Position numbers and translations under genes: made by a program
Virus record (IMG/VR): IMGVR_UViG_3300035188_000277
Location: 82,588-146,587 of that record
Strand: one strand, 5' to 3'
DNA from: a virus
Length of the DNA: 64,000 nt
Notes under the pieces: model-generated
Told to the model about the DNA's origin: nothing
The model's database searches: none
What the model saw: the letters and a program-made list of their open reading frames with translations, nothing else
Shown here: piece by piece, positions 56,068-63,815 of the stretch
How positions within the stretch are numbered: the stretch's first letter is position 1
Layout of the letters: every line of letters begins with the position of its first letter

Positions 56068-56339
56068 TTCTTTGTCTCATATACAATGATAGTCTTTTCC
56101 ACAGGAATTACCTCTGGACATTCTATTTCGTCAGGCTCATATTCATATGGGTCTTCGTCTTGATATTCAGTAGCACCTGTGCTATAGGAAGTTTTATATA
56201 ACTTATCCTCAAACTTGAAGATCATACTATATTTAAGTGACCATCTAGTATGACCAGTCATTTTTTGTTCAATGACTTCAAAGCCATCAACATAACATTC
56301 ATATGCTAATTCTTGTAGGAGTTCTTTCTTGAATTTCAT
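56064..56339 (-). CDS. Hypothetical protein, 91 aa
   Basis: Start at ATG 56339 (MKFKKELLQELAYECYVDGF) behind GGAGAAACCATA. Contains GHTRWSLKYSMIFKFEDKLY and an acidic region YQDEDPYEYEPDE. A small alpha/beta phage protein often seen in early regions. Function unknown. Confidence 0.6.
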   Translation of the reverse strand: MKFKKELLQELAYECYVDGFEVIEQKMTGHTRWSLKYSMIFKFEDKLYKTSYSTGATEYQDEDPYEYEPDEIECPEVIPVEKTIIVYETKK

Positions 56340-56494
56340 TATGGTTTCTCCACTACTACATAATTGGCGTTGATACGTTGATTTTGCAATGAATCTTTCC
56401 ATTGCCGACCTGCAACATTCGCTGCATTCTTATCAACGAAATCAATAGAGTGTATTGCGAGGCCACCATCTACATGGGTTGACTGTATTGTCAT
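56339..56494 (-). CDS. Hypothetical protein, 51 aa
   Basis: Read from the strand: MTIQSTHVDGGLAIHSIDFV, DKNAANVAGRQWKDSLQNQR, ending VVVEKP. TAATG coupling with the 91-aa gene. Fills the gap in the operon. Confidence 0.5.
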   Translation of the reverse strand: MTIQSTHVDGGLAIHSIDFVDKNAANVAGRQWKDSLQNQRINANYVVVEKP

Positions 56495-56508
56495 AATTAG
56501 AACATAAA

Positions 56509-56889
56509 TCATGCCGCTTCCTCTACTTCTCTAACATGAGAACAACTACGCCTATAGCCAAAACCAGTACAGTTGCAAGCGAGGCTCCCATCATCGCAAA
56601 GAGTGACAGTGTAGGATTTGTCACCCCGAGGGATACTGACCATTGTATTGCTGTTATCAGCAGAGATACCGCCAACGCCCAACCAGCCACAAATAATACT
56701 ATCCTTGTGAAGTATACGAAATGGAGCATCTTTATCACCAGTTGTTAGAACAAACCAATTGTCGTCCAGCCATGGGAACCGAGGGACGATATCGCCAGTA
56801 TAGTCATTATATTCAGGGATAACGCAGCTAGTAGCGTAACGATGTCGAACATCATAACGAGGATCCTTCATACGAACCGTGAGGCGCAT
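56509..56889 (-). CDS. SWIM-type zinc-finger protein, 126 aa
   Basis: The C-terminus reads LACNCTGFGYRRSCSHVREV: CxC-x8-CxH, the SWIM zinc-finger pattern, preceded by SYTVTLCDDGS. The N-half has PWLDDNWFVLTTGDK. SWIM domains bind DNA or proteins; role here unknown. RBS GGAGAT. Confidence 0.8.
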   Translation of the reverse strand: MRLTVRMKDPRYDVRHRYATSCVIPEYNDYTGDIVPRFPWLDDNWFVLTTGDKDAPFRILHKDSIICGWLGVGGISADNSNTMVSIPRGDKSYTVTLCDDGSLACNCTGFGYRRSCSHVREVEEAA

Positions 56890-56898
56890 AACAATCTC

Positions 56899-57189
56899 CT
56901 AAAGGGGAGCGAACTTGTATATCTTACCCTCTTTGGTGTATATTGTCAAGCCAGAAATGTAGTGGCAAGATTTCTGCGGAGGGATTGCCCAGTGATATCC
57001 CTCAGGTATAATACGGTAGAGAGTGTAGTCTGCACACTCTCCACCATTCTCTACGATACGAGTAATCGTCATTGTCTTATTGGCGTTGCAGTGGATCTGC
57101 CCGTCTGTATGTTTCTTAGCACACTCGATATCTTCTTTGCCGTAGGCTATTGACGGCAGAAGCAATAGAGCGTATACTAATCGTTTCAT
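56899..57189 (-). CDS. Exported protein, 96 aa
   Basis: Start at ATG 57189, nested in the HAD gene stop (TGATG). MKRLVYALLLLPSIAYGKED is a signal peptide with AYG cleavage. The mature part has four Cys (ECAKKH, HCNANK, ECADYT, SCHYIS), two likely disulfides. Periplasmic; function unknown. Confidence 0.6.
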   Translation of the reverse strand: MKRLVYALLLLPSIAYGKEDIECAKKHTDGQIHCNANKTMTITRIVENGGECADYTLYRIIPEGYHWAIPPQKSCHYISGLTIYTKEGKIYKFAPL

Positions 57190-57629
57190 CAGAAGTCTCC
57201 TGGCGCTACTTGGAAGCAGCGGAGTCCAGCGGCTCTCCACATCTTAACCACTCGATCACGATCGTCAAATACTAGCACAGGCTCGTATCCCATTTCATAG
57301 ATCTGCTCGAGCAATTCGAACTTTACGATATCGTCATCACGACGATCTCCCAGCTTACGCATAAAGAGAGCGTTGTATGGAATATCGTGTTCGTGTAGCC
57401 ATTCGAGCGTATCCTCTCGACACTTTTCGTCACGACCAGTGCAGAGAACAATCTTAATACCAGCGGCGGCAGCGAGATCGAGGATCTCTACCATCTGCTC
57501 GATTGGCTCGTCCTTATGCGCATTGGCGTGCCATTTATCCCAGTCTTTATGACCATTAGTGATGTAATGAATACGATGCTCGTTGTTGGCAATCGTTCCA
57601 TCAATATCCACGATATAACACTTCATCAT
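57189..57629 (-). CDS. HAD phosphatase, PseT-type 3'-phosphatase domain, 146 aa
   Basis: CYIVDIDGTIANNEHRIHYI (DxDGT nucleophile D8/D10), IVLCTGRDEKCREDTLEWL, FMRKLGDRRDDDIVKFELLE, PVLVFDDRDRVVKMWRAAGL, RCFQVAPGDF. This is the phosphatase half of T4 polynucleotide kinase-phosphatase; no P-loop kinase half is present. Removes 3'-phosphates from nucleic acid ends in T4 repair of cleaved tRNA. Confidence 0.85.
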   Translation of the reverse strand: MMKCYIVDIDGTIANNEHRIHYITNGHKDWDKWHANAHKDEPIEQMVEILDLAAAAGIKIVLCTGRDEKCREDTLEWLHEHDIPYNALFMRKLGDRRDDDIVKFELLEQIYEMGYEPVLVFDDRDRVVKMWRAAGLRCFQVAPGDF

Positions 57630-57637
57630 TTCACCTC

Positions 57638-58321
57638 TTATGACATAAACTCTTCGAACAGATTTACTACATCTTCAATCGTTTGGATATAGATAGCGAA
57701 CTTCTGTTCCTTGCCGTCGTCGTGGACTTTCGAGTAACCATTCTTCTTCAGCCACTCTCGCATTGTAGCCTTCTGCGTGTTCAACTCGTCACCATAGGCA
57801 TTGATCTCGAATGTAACCTTGATAGGATCGTCAGAGTCTGGGTTCCACCACCACATCATATACATTTTGTTTCGTGCAATGGACAGGAAGAATGCAGTCG
57901 TTGCATTCAGCTTAACCTCACGAAGTCGACCACGGAATGTGCTATAATTATCGAGATACCACGACGGGAAAGATTCAAACATATCATACTGTTCGCTCTT
58001 GAAGCTAGAGAACATTGACGATAGCGAAGCCATAACAAAACATTCCTTATAGTGACCAGAGACAGTATTGCCATCTGGAGATTGGGTGGCAATCAGATAT
58101 GATTCCAACAGAAAGGATTGCCAGTCTTTCTTGTTTTCAAACTTTTCAAGATTTCTTGCGACGATGTAACACTCTTCTGGGTTCAAACCCTTTTCAATCA
58201 CGTGAGCGTAACAACGGTCTCCATTACCCTTGCCAGTGTAATATGGTTTACCCTCTGAATCAATATACTGATATACATATTGACCTAGAGTCGCAAAGAA
58301 TTCTTGCGTGGGCTTTTCCAT
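57638..58321 (-). CDS. GIY-YIG-like (LEM-3 type) domain protein, 227 aa
   Basis: YVYQYIDSEGKPYYTGKGNG followed by DRCYAHVIEKG corresponds to the GIY-YIG core of LEM-3-like nucleases (YVY-Y-D---G-P-Y-GKG-G-R---H). The normal YIG is YTG here. The C-half (residues 110-225) is unrelated and unknown, with MYMMWWWNPDSDD. GAGGAACAA before the ATG. Endonuclease activity is likely but unproven. Confidence 0.65.
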   Translation of the reverse strand: MEKPTQEFFATLGQYVYQYIDSEGKPYYTGKGNGDRCYAHVIEKGLNPEECYIVARNLEKFENKKDWQSFLLESYLIATQSPDGNTVSGHYKECFVMASLSSMFSSFKSEQYDMFESFPSWYLDNYSTFRGRLREVKLNATTAFFLSIARNKMYMMWWWNPDSDDPIKVTFEINAYGDELNTQKATMREWLKKNGYSKVHDDGKEQKFAIYIQTIEDVVNLFEEFMS

Positions 58322-58373
58322 TTGTTCCTCTTCGGACGTCTATTCTTATTAACTCTACGGATATAGAATGACC

Positions 58374-58405
58374 ACGACCCTACGAAAAACTCATCATAGG
58401 GTCGT
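58374..58405. other. Hairpin in the leader of the GIY-YIG gene
   Basis: Perfect 9-bp stem ACGACCCTA / TAGGGTCGT with a 14-base loop containing AAAAAC/GTTTTT. On the minus strand it lies downstream of the AAA-ATPase gene and of the extended -10 at 58433-58438; it could terminate or regulate. Confidence 0.5.
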
Positions 58406-58432
58406 AGCCACGTATCCCTTCTGTACACATAG

Positions 58433-58438
58433 ATTATA
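58433..58438 (-). promoter_or_regulatory. Extended -10 promoter candidate
   Basis: Minus strand TGGTATAAT just before the end of the AAA gene, with no good -35. Would drive the 57-58 kb genes. Confidence 0.4.
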
Positions 58439-58442
58439 CCAT

Positions 58443-59264
58443 TTATCTGCAGCATGTAACCTTCGCAACAGTTTGCCAATTGGCGTTAGTCTTACGGATA
58501 GAGGCAATTTTAAGAGCCATACGCAGCGACAACTCACGGAGATTTTCGCTATACGCCTCGATGAACGTAAGAACATCCACCTGCTCGTCGAGATCGAGAT
58601 CAGAGAGCAATCCCTGAGCAACTACCTGACGAATACGCACCAGATAGTCACGACGGCTCTTCATCGCCAGATCCAGGTAATGAGCACGAGACACCATCGC
58701 CTGCAAATGCGGAGCCAGTTTATGGCCACGATCGATCATAGCGTCGAAGTCGTAGTTCGAGATAAACACGATTGTACCCTCGAACACAAACGAGCGAGGA
58801 ACAAGTTCGCCAGTCTCTTCTTCGAGCAGCCGACCCTCGGAAAGCCAAGACACGACACGACGCTCAGTCGTATCGCAAACCGCCTTCAGAAGATTGAGAG
58901 ACACGTCGTCAAAGAAAATGGCATCGGCGTCATCGAATACGAGAACCTGACCAGCCTCACGATAGGCGTAGAGCAGCTTGACGAGACCAGTCGCACGGAC
59001 GTATCCCTTCGTAATAGCGTAGTTGTTACCCGAAGGATCCCACGCCTCGAGTTTCTTCTCGACAGTATAGGATTTACCGAGTCCAGCCGGACCACTGACG
59101 ATAAGCGCACGGGAGTTACCAGCGATACAGCTGTCAGTCAATGCCTCGAGGATATCGAACCGTTCACTAATACGCTGTTCGATCTCGTCGTCTGTCTCGG
59201 CGACAGCGGCCAGAGCGGCAATAGCGTCAACATTATCTTTATGGGCACGAACACCACGAGGCAT
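58443..59264 (-). CDS. AAA-type phage ATPase, 273 aa
   Basis: Start at ATG 59264 (MPRGVRAHKDNVDAIAALAA) with AAGGAGATAGTC upstream. Walker A SGPAGLGKSYTVEKKL at about 75, Walker B GQVLVFDDADAIFFDD, sensor FEGTIVFISNYD (Asn). The C-terminal helical lid includes DLDLDEQVDVLTFIEAY. GC-rich relative to the small genes, suggesting a longer-established or better-expressed gene. Frequently found in large tailed phages; target unknown. Confidence 0.85.
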   Translation of the reverse strand: MPRGVRAHKDNVDAIAALAAVAETDDEIEQRISERFDILEALTDSCIAGNSRALIVSGPAGLGKSYTVEKKLEAWDPSGNNYAITKGYVRATGLVKLLYAYREAGQVLVFDDADAIFFDDVSLNLLKAVCDTTERRVVSWLSEGRLLEEETGELVPRSFVFEGTIVFISNYDFDAMIDRGHKLAPHLQAMVSRAHYLDLAMKSRRDYLVRIRQVVAQGLLSDLDLDEQVDVLTFIEAYSENLRELSLRMALKIASIRKTNANWQTVAKVTCCR

Positions 59265-59289
59265 GACTATCTCCTTCAAGCTATAAGAT

Positions 59290-59318
59290 ATTATACCCTA
59301 GATACGGATACTAGTCAA
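59290..59318 (-). promoter_or_regulatory. Early sigma70-like promoter
   Basis: Minus strand TTGACT-N17-TATAAT, about 25 bases before the AAA ATPase start. Confidence 0.85.
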
Positions 59319-59649
59319 CATCTTCCTCTTCCGGAGTCTCTACACCGAAGAACCGATCGATATGTTCTGCGATCCGACTCGACTCTCGAGAATAGAATAC
59401 GAAGTCGCCCATCTCCTGTCGATGATCCTTGTCTACGTATTCGAAGCCACCGTAGTATTCGATCGTTCCTGCACGGAACTTATCTACGGCGATATACTCC
59501 TGATTGATATAGATAGGGCCACAGCGACTGTCGAGTCCTACGTTGTCTCGCCCTGAGTATATCAGTTCGAAATGATCCTGAATATGGTTCTCGATCTTAC
59601 GATTGATCTCGTAGAGAAAGTCTCCCGTTTCGCACCAATCAGTATTCAT
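59311..59649 (-). CDS. Hypothetical protein, 112 aa
   Basis: Start at ATG 59649 (MNTDWCETGDFLYEINRKIE) behind GAGGAACTTGAC. Contains IYINQEYIAVDKFRAGTIEY and an acidic C-terminus (EEEDVD). Not recognised. The next promoter overlaps its last codons. Confidence 0.6.
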   Translation of the reverse strand: MNTDWCETGDFLYEINRKIENHIQDHFELIYSGRDNVGLDSRCGPIYINQEYIAVDKFRAGTIEYYGGFEYVDKDHRQEMGDFVFYSRESSRIAEHIDRFFGVETPEEEDVD

Positions 59650-59824
59650 TGTCAAGTTCCTCTCCTGAAGCAACAATACGGATACGATCAGCCCAAATAA
59701 GAGCCTCTCCGACTCGCTCGAGCATGTTGTTGTCTAGGTTATGACCACCCTCTTTGAGATATTCCCAGATAAGAGTGGATACTTCTCGAGCCTCTTCTCG
59801 AGTGATTGACCATTCCTCTTTCAT
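59639..59824 (-). CDS. Hypothetical acidic helical protein, 61 aa
   Basis: MKEEWSITREEAREVSTLIW, EYLKEGGHNLDNNMLERVGE. Overlaps neighbours on both sides. Not recognised. Confidence 0.6.
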   Translation of the reverse strand: MKEEWSITREEAREVSTLIWEYLKEGGHNLDNNMLERVGEALIWADRIRIVASGEELDNEY

Positions 59825-59997
59825 CAGATAGTCGCCTCTGTTAGATCTAGAGAATGAATATGCACCATCTCGAATTTAGTAGGATTTAACATTTGATAAA
59901 GATACCTATGATCGAATGCTTCCATATGGGAGTTGTAATATCCCAAGATTTTTGTTTGCATATCTTCATAGATACCAACGAGAACCCAGATTTTCAT
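59824..59997 (-). CDS. Hypothetical protein, 57 aa
   Basis: Start at ATG 59997 (MKIWVLVGIYEDMQTKILGY) with GGAGGGCATA before it. Ends EMVHIHSLDLTEATI. Strand-helix-strand like its relatives. Not recognised. Confidence 0.6.
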   Translation of the reverse strand: MKIWVLVGIYEDMQTKILGYYNSHMEAFDHRYLYQMLNPTKFEMVHIHSLDLTEATI

Positions 59998-60269
59998 TAT
60001 GCCCTCCGGAGCAGCGAGCCAGAAACCTTCCACTGGGAAGTAGACGTATTGACCGTAACAGTCTTCTGATTAATACGAGCCACAGTACCCGTGATAGTCT
60101 CGCCAGAGCGAGTCTCGAACTTAACCTTATCGCCCTTCGCAAAGAGAATAGTCGCACGACGCTGCATCTCCTTGAATTTAATAGAGACAGCCTGGGACAT
60201 AGAGCGGATCTCCTCCGGAGAGAAAGAACCAGAGAGAATAGCGGCATTAATCTGGGAAGCAGTCTTCAT
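59997..60269 (-). CDS. KOW/SH3-like phage protein, 90 aa
   Basis: Start at ATG 60269 (MKTASQINAAILSGSFSPEE) behind GAGGAGATTGAA. Helical N-half, then a small barrel: KGDKVKFETRSGETITGTVA, RINQKTVTVNT, WKVSGSLLRRA. The KOW/SH3-like half may bind RNA or DNA. Widespread in early regions of large phages. Confidence 0.7.
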   Translation of the reverse strand: MKTASQINAAILSGSFSPEEIRSMSQAVSIKFKEMQRRATILFAKGDKVKFETRSGETITGTVARINQKTVTVNTSTSQWKVSGSLLRRA

Positions 60270-60296
60270 TTCAATCTCCTCATCAACCATAGACAT

Positions 60297-60325
60297 AGTA
60301 TAGCCTGATCTTTTAAAAAAGTCAA
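60297..60325 (-). promoter_or_regulatory. Early sigma70-like promoter
   Basis: Minus strand TTGACT-N17-TATACT, 28 bases before the KOW-like gene; spacer almost identical to the 36.05- and 61.0-kb copies. Confidence 0.88.
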
Positions 60326-60966
60326 GCAGCCTTTTTCATTCGACGGATCTTGGCCATCATGCGAGATCCGTGAGCAGGATAGGCAACGACAGACACAGTC
60401 TTATCCCAGCAAGCACGGCACTCGCCACACTTACCGCCACGGGAATAGGCTCCACAGACCGTAGCAGTCGTCTCATCCTCGGCGTAGGAAATAACCGTAG
60501 CGCCGTGATCTTCCGTATACTCGCCAGTGATAGACGGCGAGGAATAGCGGACAGAGGCATTCTCGAGAGCCTTCATACGCTCAAGAACTGCACGGATTTT
60601 CGGGATATTGTAGGATTTGGTGGGAAGCCAATGTTTGACGTGCGGAGTCTTCTGCATAACCAGAAAGATCTTAAACGCCAGAGCAGGATGATAGACGTCT
60701 CCCGAGTCAAACCAGCGGAAATACTTCTGCTTCTTCAGAGCCTCGACCATCTCGTCGACCCATTCGGCTCGTTTCCAATCCTCACGGTTGGCATCACGGA
60801 CTCGCTTGGAGTTCGGCATATTATACATGCCATCTTTAGCATAGCAGCCAGCACAGACCGGAAGCGGCTGTTTCGAAACGGGATCAATGGATCCAGGACA
60901 GGTATTACCCGCTTGGAGAGACCAGGATTTAGCAGGCATCTTAGAGGCTTTAGACAGGGTGACCAT
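60322..60966 (-). CDS. GP88-family protein, 214 aa
   Basis: SWSLQAGNTCPGSIDPVSKQ, CAGCYAKDGMYNMPNSKRVR, YFRWFDSGDVYHPALAFKIF, HWLPTKSYNIPKIRAVLERM, SVRYSSPSITGEY and a C-terminal cluster CGAYSRGGKCGECRACWDK. This matches the gp88 family of phage proteins, whose Cys clusters suggest metal or Fe-S binding. Biochemical function unknown. GAGGAGATTGAA precedes the ATG. Confidence 0.8.
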   Translation of the reverse strand: MVTLSKASKMPAKSWSLQAGNTCPGSIDPVSKQPLPVCAGCYAKDGMYNMPNSKRVRDANREDWKRAEWVDEMVEALKKQKYFRWFDSGDVYHPALAFKIFLVMQKTPHVKHWLPTKSYNIPKIRAVLERMKALENASVRYSSPSITGEYTEDHGATVISYAEDETTATVCGAYSRGGKCGECRACWDKTVSVVAYPAHGSRMMAKIRRMKKAA

Positions 60967-60993
60967 TTCAATCTCCTCATCAAGTATACGTAT

Positions 60994-61022
60994 AGTATAC
61001 CCCGGATCTTTTAAAAAGTCAA
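60994..61022 (-). promoter_or_regulatory. Early sigma70-like promoter
   Basis: Minus strand TTGACT-N17-TATACT ahead of the GP88 gene, overlapping no coding sequence. Confidence 0.88.
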
Positions 61023-61025
61023 CAC

Positions 61026-61649
61026 CTATCTTATATCTAGAGCTAGACTGTTCAGGAAGGAGATTACATCATTAAAATTATATTCCTCGGCTAGAGTCCA
61101 TCGTATTCTTTCTCTCGGTGTATCGATTCCTTCTAATACGTAAATGATAGACTTTCCCATGTTGTTATTTGAAAGGTATTCTGCAACCATTCTGGGAGTA
61201 TTCTCGTCTCTGCAGAGGGATATTATTTTTGTTCCTGGTATTAAATGTGTTACAAACACATCAAATGGTCTGTCGTATAACGATAACAGTTTACAATCCT
61301 GCTGTTGCCATTTCATTCTAGAAGCAACAAGAGAGAATGCAGATGGTGCTGGAATAGAATATATTTCTTGTGAATTATAACGATCTAAGATTATTTTACC
61401 TATTCCATAGAAAAATGGATCGCCTTGCGTTAACAAGACTGTTTGTTTGCCTCTCCATTTGTCTATTTCTTCGAATACTGCCACTTTACGTTCTGGAAAA
61501 TATATCTTTTGTCCATTTATTTCAACTTGATCTAAATGAAATTTAGTTCCTGCGACAGCTTCTGCATGTTTGATTACGTTTTTAGCACGAGTGGATAAAT
61601 CGTCTACTCCAGCACCACCTACACCAATAATTGTAAGCCATGGTTTCAT
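61026..61649 (-). CDS. CbiE/CobL-N-like precorrin methyltransferase, 207 aa
   Basis: Length equals the CbiE subunit. WLTIIGVGGAGVDDLSTRAK (tetrapyrrole methylase SAM motif), IKHAEAVAGTKFHLD, VLLTQGDPFFYGIGKIILDR, PAPSAFSLVASRMKWQQQDC, SLYDRPFDVFVTHLIPGTKI, SLCRDENTPRMVAEYLSNNN, YVLEGIDTPRERI. In bacteria this enzyme methylates precorrin-6Y (C5/C15) in cobalamin synthesis. No other corrin gene is in view. 1-base overlap with the PaaK-like gene. Confidence 0.85.
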   Translation of the reverse strand: MKPWLTIIGVGGAGVDDLSTRAKNVIKHAEAVAGTKFHLDQVEINGQKIYFPERKVAVFEEIDKWRGKQTVLLTQGDPFFYGIGKIILDRYNSQEIYSIPAPSAFSLVASRMKWQQQDCKLLSLYDRPFDVFVTHLIPGTKIISLCRDENTPRMVAEYLSNNNMGKSIIYVLEGIDTPRERIRWTLAEEYNFNDVISFLNSLALDIR

Positions 61650-63022
61650 TATATCACCAAACTCTTAAATGGTATTTTCTTTTTAGATCCACCCCAATCG
61701 ATATTATCTAAAAGTTCTATTTCTATATTAAACGTGTTTTTACCTACCTGATCATAAACAACACCAGCCCATTGTTTTACTTCTTCTTCTGAAATGGAAT
61801 TAATGCCACCAATCTGTATTCTAATGGTATTCAGATCAGTTTGAATGAATCTGTATTCTTTGTAATTTGAAATGAATGTATGATTCTTTACTTGTACCAA
61901 AAATGGCCAAATAGATCCATCTGGTTTTCTAACTAAATTTTTAGTTCTACCGTGTAGATTACGAATTGTTGGTCCATCATGACCGCATGGACATTTATGC
62001 AATAATTCTCCTATGTCTCCAATATCATAACGAATAAATGGAGTAGCATGAGAACTCATTTTTGTAATTAATAGTCGTCCAAGTTTAGAATCGCCCATTT
62101 GCAAATCGTCTTCTGGTATAGATTCTACAATAACATTAGACATAGAAACATGATAATGATCCGGACATTCATTACACTCATATCCAATCAATCCAATTTC
62201 TTCTGAAGAATAATTTCCAGTAATTCTAACTCCTAGGTCTCTACATTCTTTCTTAGCCTCGTCGCTTGCTGTTCCGCCAATTGGCGTCCAAGCATTTAAT
62301 CCATCCTTTACCATGTCTTCGATAGGATAAACTTGAGTTCTTAGAGTATCCATCATATATGGATTGACAATGAGATAACCTATTTTCTCAGAACCAATAC
62401 ATTCACGGAATTTCTTTAGATCTGGATTAGAATAAGAAATAATTCGTCTTGGTCCAGTAGAAATGAAACCATATTTTGTAGCCACTTCTGCGTATTTTAC
62501 AGAAAACCCTGGATCCTCCATATATGAAGCAGCATGCAATCTGGTTGAATTATTTTTCAAATCAAAATCGCCGATAATGTATCGGGCAAATATTCTATAT
62601 TGATTTAATTTTTCATTAGCTTTTGCGTAATAAAATTTAATCGGTACACCAGAAGACCCAGATGTATGATGTGTGAATATGCCTTCTTCTGGAGGCAATA
62701 AACATCCATCTTTTGATACTTGTTCTTTTACATCTTGTCTTGTTTGAATGGGTAATTGTTTTAAATCTTCCAGAGAATTCAGTTCAACATTTGTTAATCT
62801 GTTTTTCCAGAATGGAGATTTCTCTGCCGCATGTTTTAACAAATGGTTCAATTGACATAATTGCCAAGTTTCGGTAGCCTTACGAGATCCAGTTTCTAGT
62901 AATATAACTTCGCATATCTTAGAAAAGAAATCTGTATGATCTTTATCTAAAAATCTCAAAGCATCTTTTTCTTTATTAAAGCAATTATCCATGATATTAA
63001 AATTACTAAAATCTATCTTCAT
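61649..63022 (-). CDS. PaaK/CapK-like adenylate-forming enzyme, 457 aa
   Basis: Start placed at ATG 63022 (after GGAGTGT) because the promoter and transcription start lie inside the longer frame. HHTSGSSGVPIKFYYAKANE is the ATP/AMP loop; PIGGTASDEAKKECRDLGVR, ITGNYSSEEIGLIGYECNEC and ATPFIRYDIGDIGELLHKCP (PxxRYxxGD with a CxC pair) are phenylacetate-CoA ligase-type motifs. It would activate a carboxylic acid as aden­ylate or thioester. Forms a two-gene operon with the CbiE-like gene. Confidence 0.85.
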   Translation of the reverse strand: MKIDFSNFNIMDNCFNKEKDALRFLDKDHTDFFSKICEVILLETGSRKATETWQLCQLNHLLKHAAEKSPFWKNRLTNVELNSLEDLKQLPIQTRQDVKEQVSKDGCLLPPEEGIFTHHTSGSSGVPIKFYYAKANEKLNQYRIFARYIIGDFDLKNNSTRLHAASYMEDPGFSVKYAEVATKYGFISTGPRRIISYSNPDLKKFRECIGSEKIGYLIVNPYMMDTLRTQVYPIEDMVKDGLNAWTPIGGTASDEAKKECRDLGVRITGNYSSEEIGLIGYECNECPDHYHVSMSNVIVESIPEDDLQMGDSKLGRLLITKMSSHATPFIRYDIGDIGELLHKCPCGHDGPTIRNLHGRTKNLVRKPDGSIWPFLVQVKNHTFISNYKEYRFIQTDLNTIRIQIGGINSISEEEVKQWAGVVYDQVGKNTFNIEIELLDNIDWGGSKKKIPFKSLVI

Positions 63023-63043
63023 CATACACTCCATTTTGTCTCT

Positions 63044-63072
63044 ATTATATATACATCTTCGGTAAAAATCAA
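63044..63072 (-). promoter_or_regulatory. Leftward promoter of the PaaK/CbiE operon
   Basis: Minus strand TTGATT-N17-TATAAT. Transcription would start about 12 bases before the GGAG of the PaaK-like gene. Confidence 0.75.
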
Positions 63073-63075
63073 GTG

Positions 63076-63103
63076 TTGTCTTTTTCGAAAGATACGGTAT
63101 AAT
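63076..63103 (+). promoter_or_regulatory. Rightward early promoter
   Basis: Plus strand TTGTCT-N16-TATAAT, 28 bases before the 37-aa gene; divergent from the PaaK promoter with the two -35 boxes 4 bases apart. Confidence 0.8.
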
Positions 63104-63131
63104 CATCATTGTGAATATGAAAGAGGAATAG

Positions 63132-63245
63132 ATGTCTAAGATAAATCCAATCGCTCTTGAGCTCCGCTCGAGCAAATATAAACAGCGTATTGTTCGCAAC
63201 AAGAAGAAATATGACCGTAAACGAATTATCCGGGAGAAATACTAA
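63132..63245 (+). CDS. Small basic phage protein (DUF7230-like), 37 aa
   Basis: Read directly: MSKINPIALELRSSKYKQRI, VRNKKKYDRKRIIREKY. The NP.A..LR...++.++V++KKKY+RK pattern is a frequent short phage ORF. GAGGAATAG before the ATG; stop overlaps the next start (TAATG). Confidence 0.7.
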   Translation: MSKINPIALELRSSKYKQRIVRNKKKYDRKRIIREKY

Positions 63246-63394
63246 TGTTCGGTTGGAATATTAGGATCGCTAGCCAACTAAAATATTGGGCTGTCCTTAA
63301 AAAGAGAAAAAGGGGGATGATTACTGGTCGTCCCTATATGCTTTATAAGTTTGGTCCTATAATTATCACGAGGTGGATAGATGAAAATACATAA
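63245..63394 (+). CDS. Small basic protein, 49 aa
   Basis: Read directly: MFGWNIRIASQLKYWAVLKK, RKRGMITGRPYMLYKFGPII, ITRWIDENT. Overlaps the next gene by 14 bases. Function unknown. Confidence 0.5.
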   Translation: MFGWNIRIASQLKYWAVLKKRKRGMITGRPYMLYKFGPIIITRWIDENT

Positions 63395-63815
63395 TGAATC
63401 TACGTTTCTCAAGCCAGACGGTATCGCCAAGGTAGAGAACATGTATAATGCCAAATACGTATTCGAGACATGTCTTAAGACTCGAACTGGTGGTTGGTCG
63501 GAGTTTCCTGTAGCGATCTTCTATACAGAGGAAGCGCATCCGGAAGGTTCGAACTATATGGGATTATATCGTAACGATTTTGGACAGTTTACCGTCTGTA
63601 ATGGTATCTCTGCTCTCGAAGAATTTACTGGTTTACAAATCGGCGAAGATATAGTATACTCTCGTTATCGTCATGATTACCGTGTCTTAGACGAAGAGAA
63701 CGATGGCTTCATCGACGGTGGTCGGGATTATACCAGATGCAATCCTAATGTCGGTAAGCTAGTAACGTTGAAGGTTGTTAAGGATCATTTGGAGGTGGTA
63801 GAAAATGCTGCTTAG
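63381..63815 (+). CDS. Hypothetical protein, 144 aa
   Basis: MKIHNESTFLKPDGIAKVEN, EFPVAIFYTEEAHPEGSNYM, GLYRNDFGQFTVCNGISALE, YSRYRHDYRVLDEENDGFID, a beta-rich protein with acidic loop. CGAGGTGGATAG before the ATG. Not recognised. Confidence 0.6.
   Translation: MKIHNESTFLKPDGIAKVENMYNAKYVFETCLKTRTGGWSEFPVAIFYTEEAHPEGSNYMGLYRNDFGQFTVCNGISALEEFTGLQIGEDIVYSRYRHDYRVLDEENDGFIDGGRDYTRCNPNVGKLVTLKVVKDHLEVVENAA

Noticed and set aside
58368-59507. Long plus-strand open frame of 379 codons
   Set aside because: It is the mirror of the AAA ATPase gene, which has Walker motifs and a good ribosome site on the other strand; the plus-strand translation is Arg/Thr/His-rich with no domain.
60370-61014. Plus-strand open frame opposite the GP88-family gene
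   Set aside because: Antisense shadow of a gene with clear conserved Cys and aromatic motifs.
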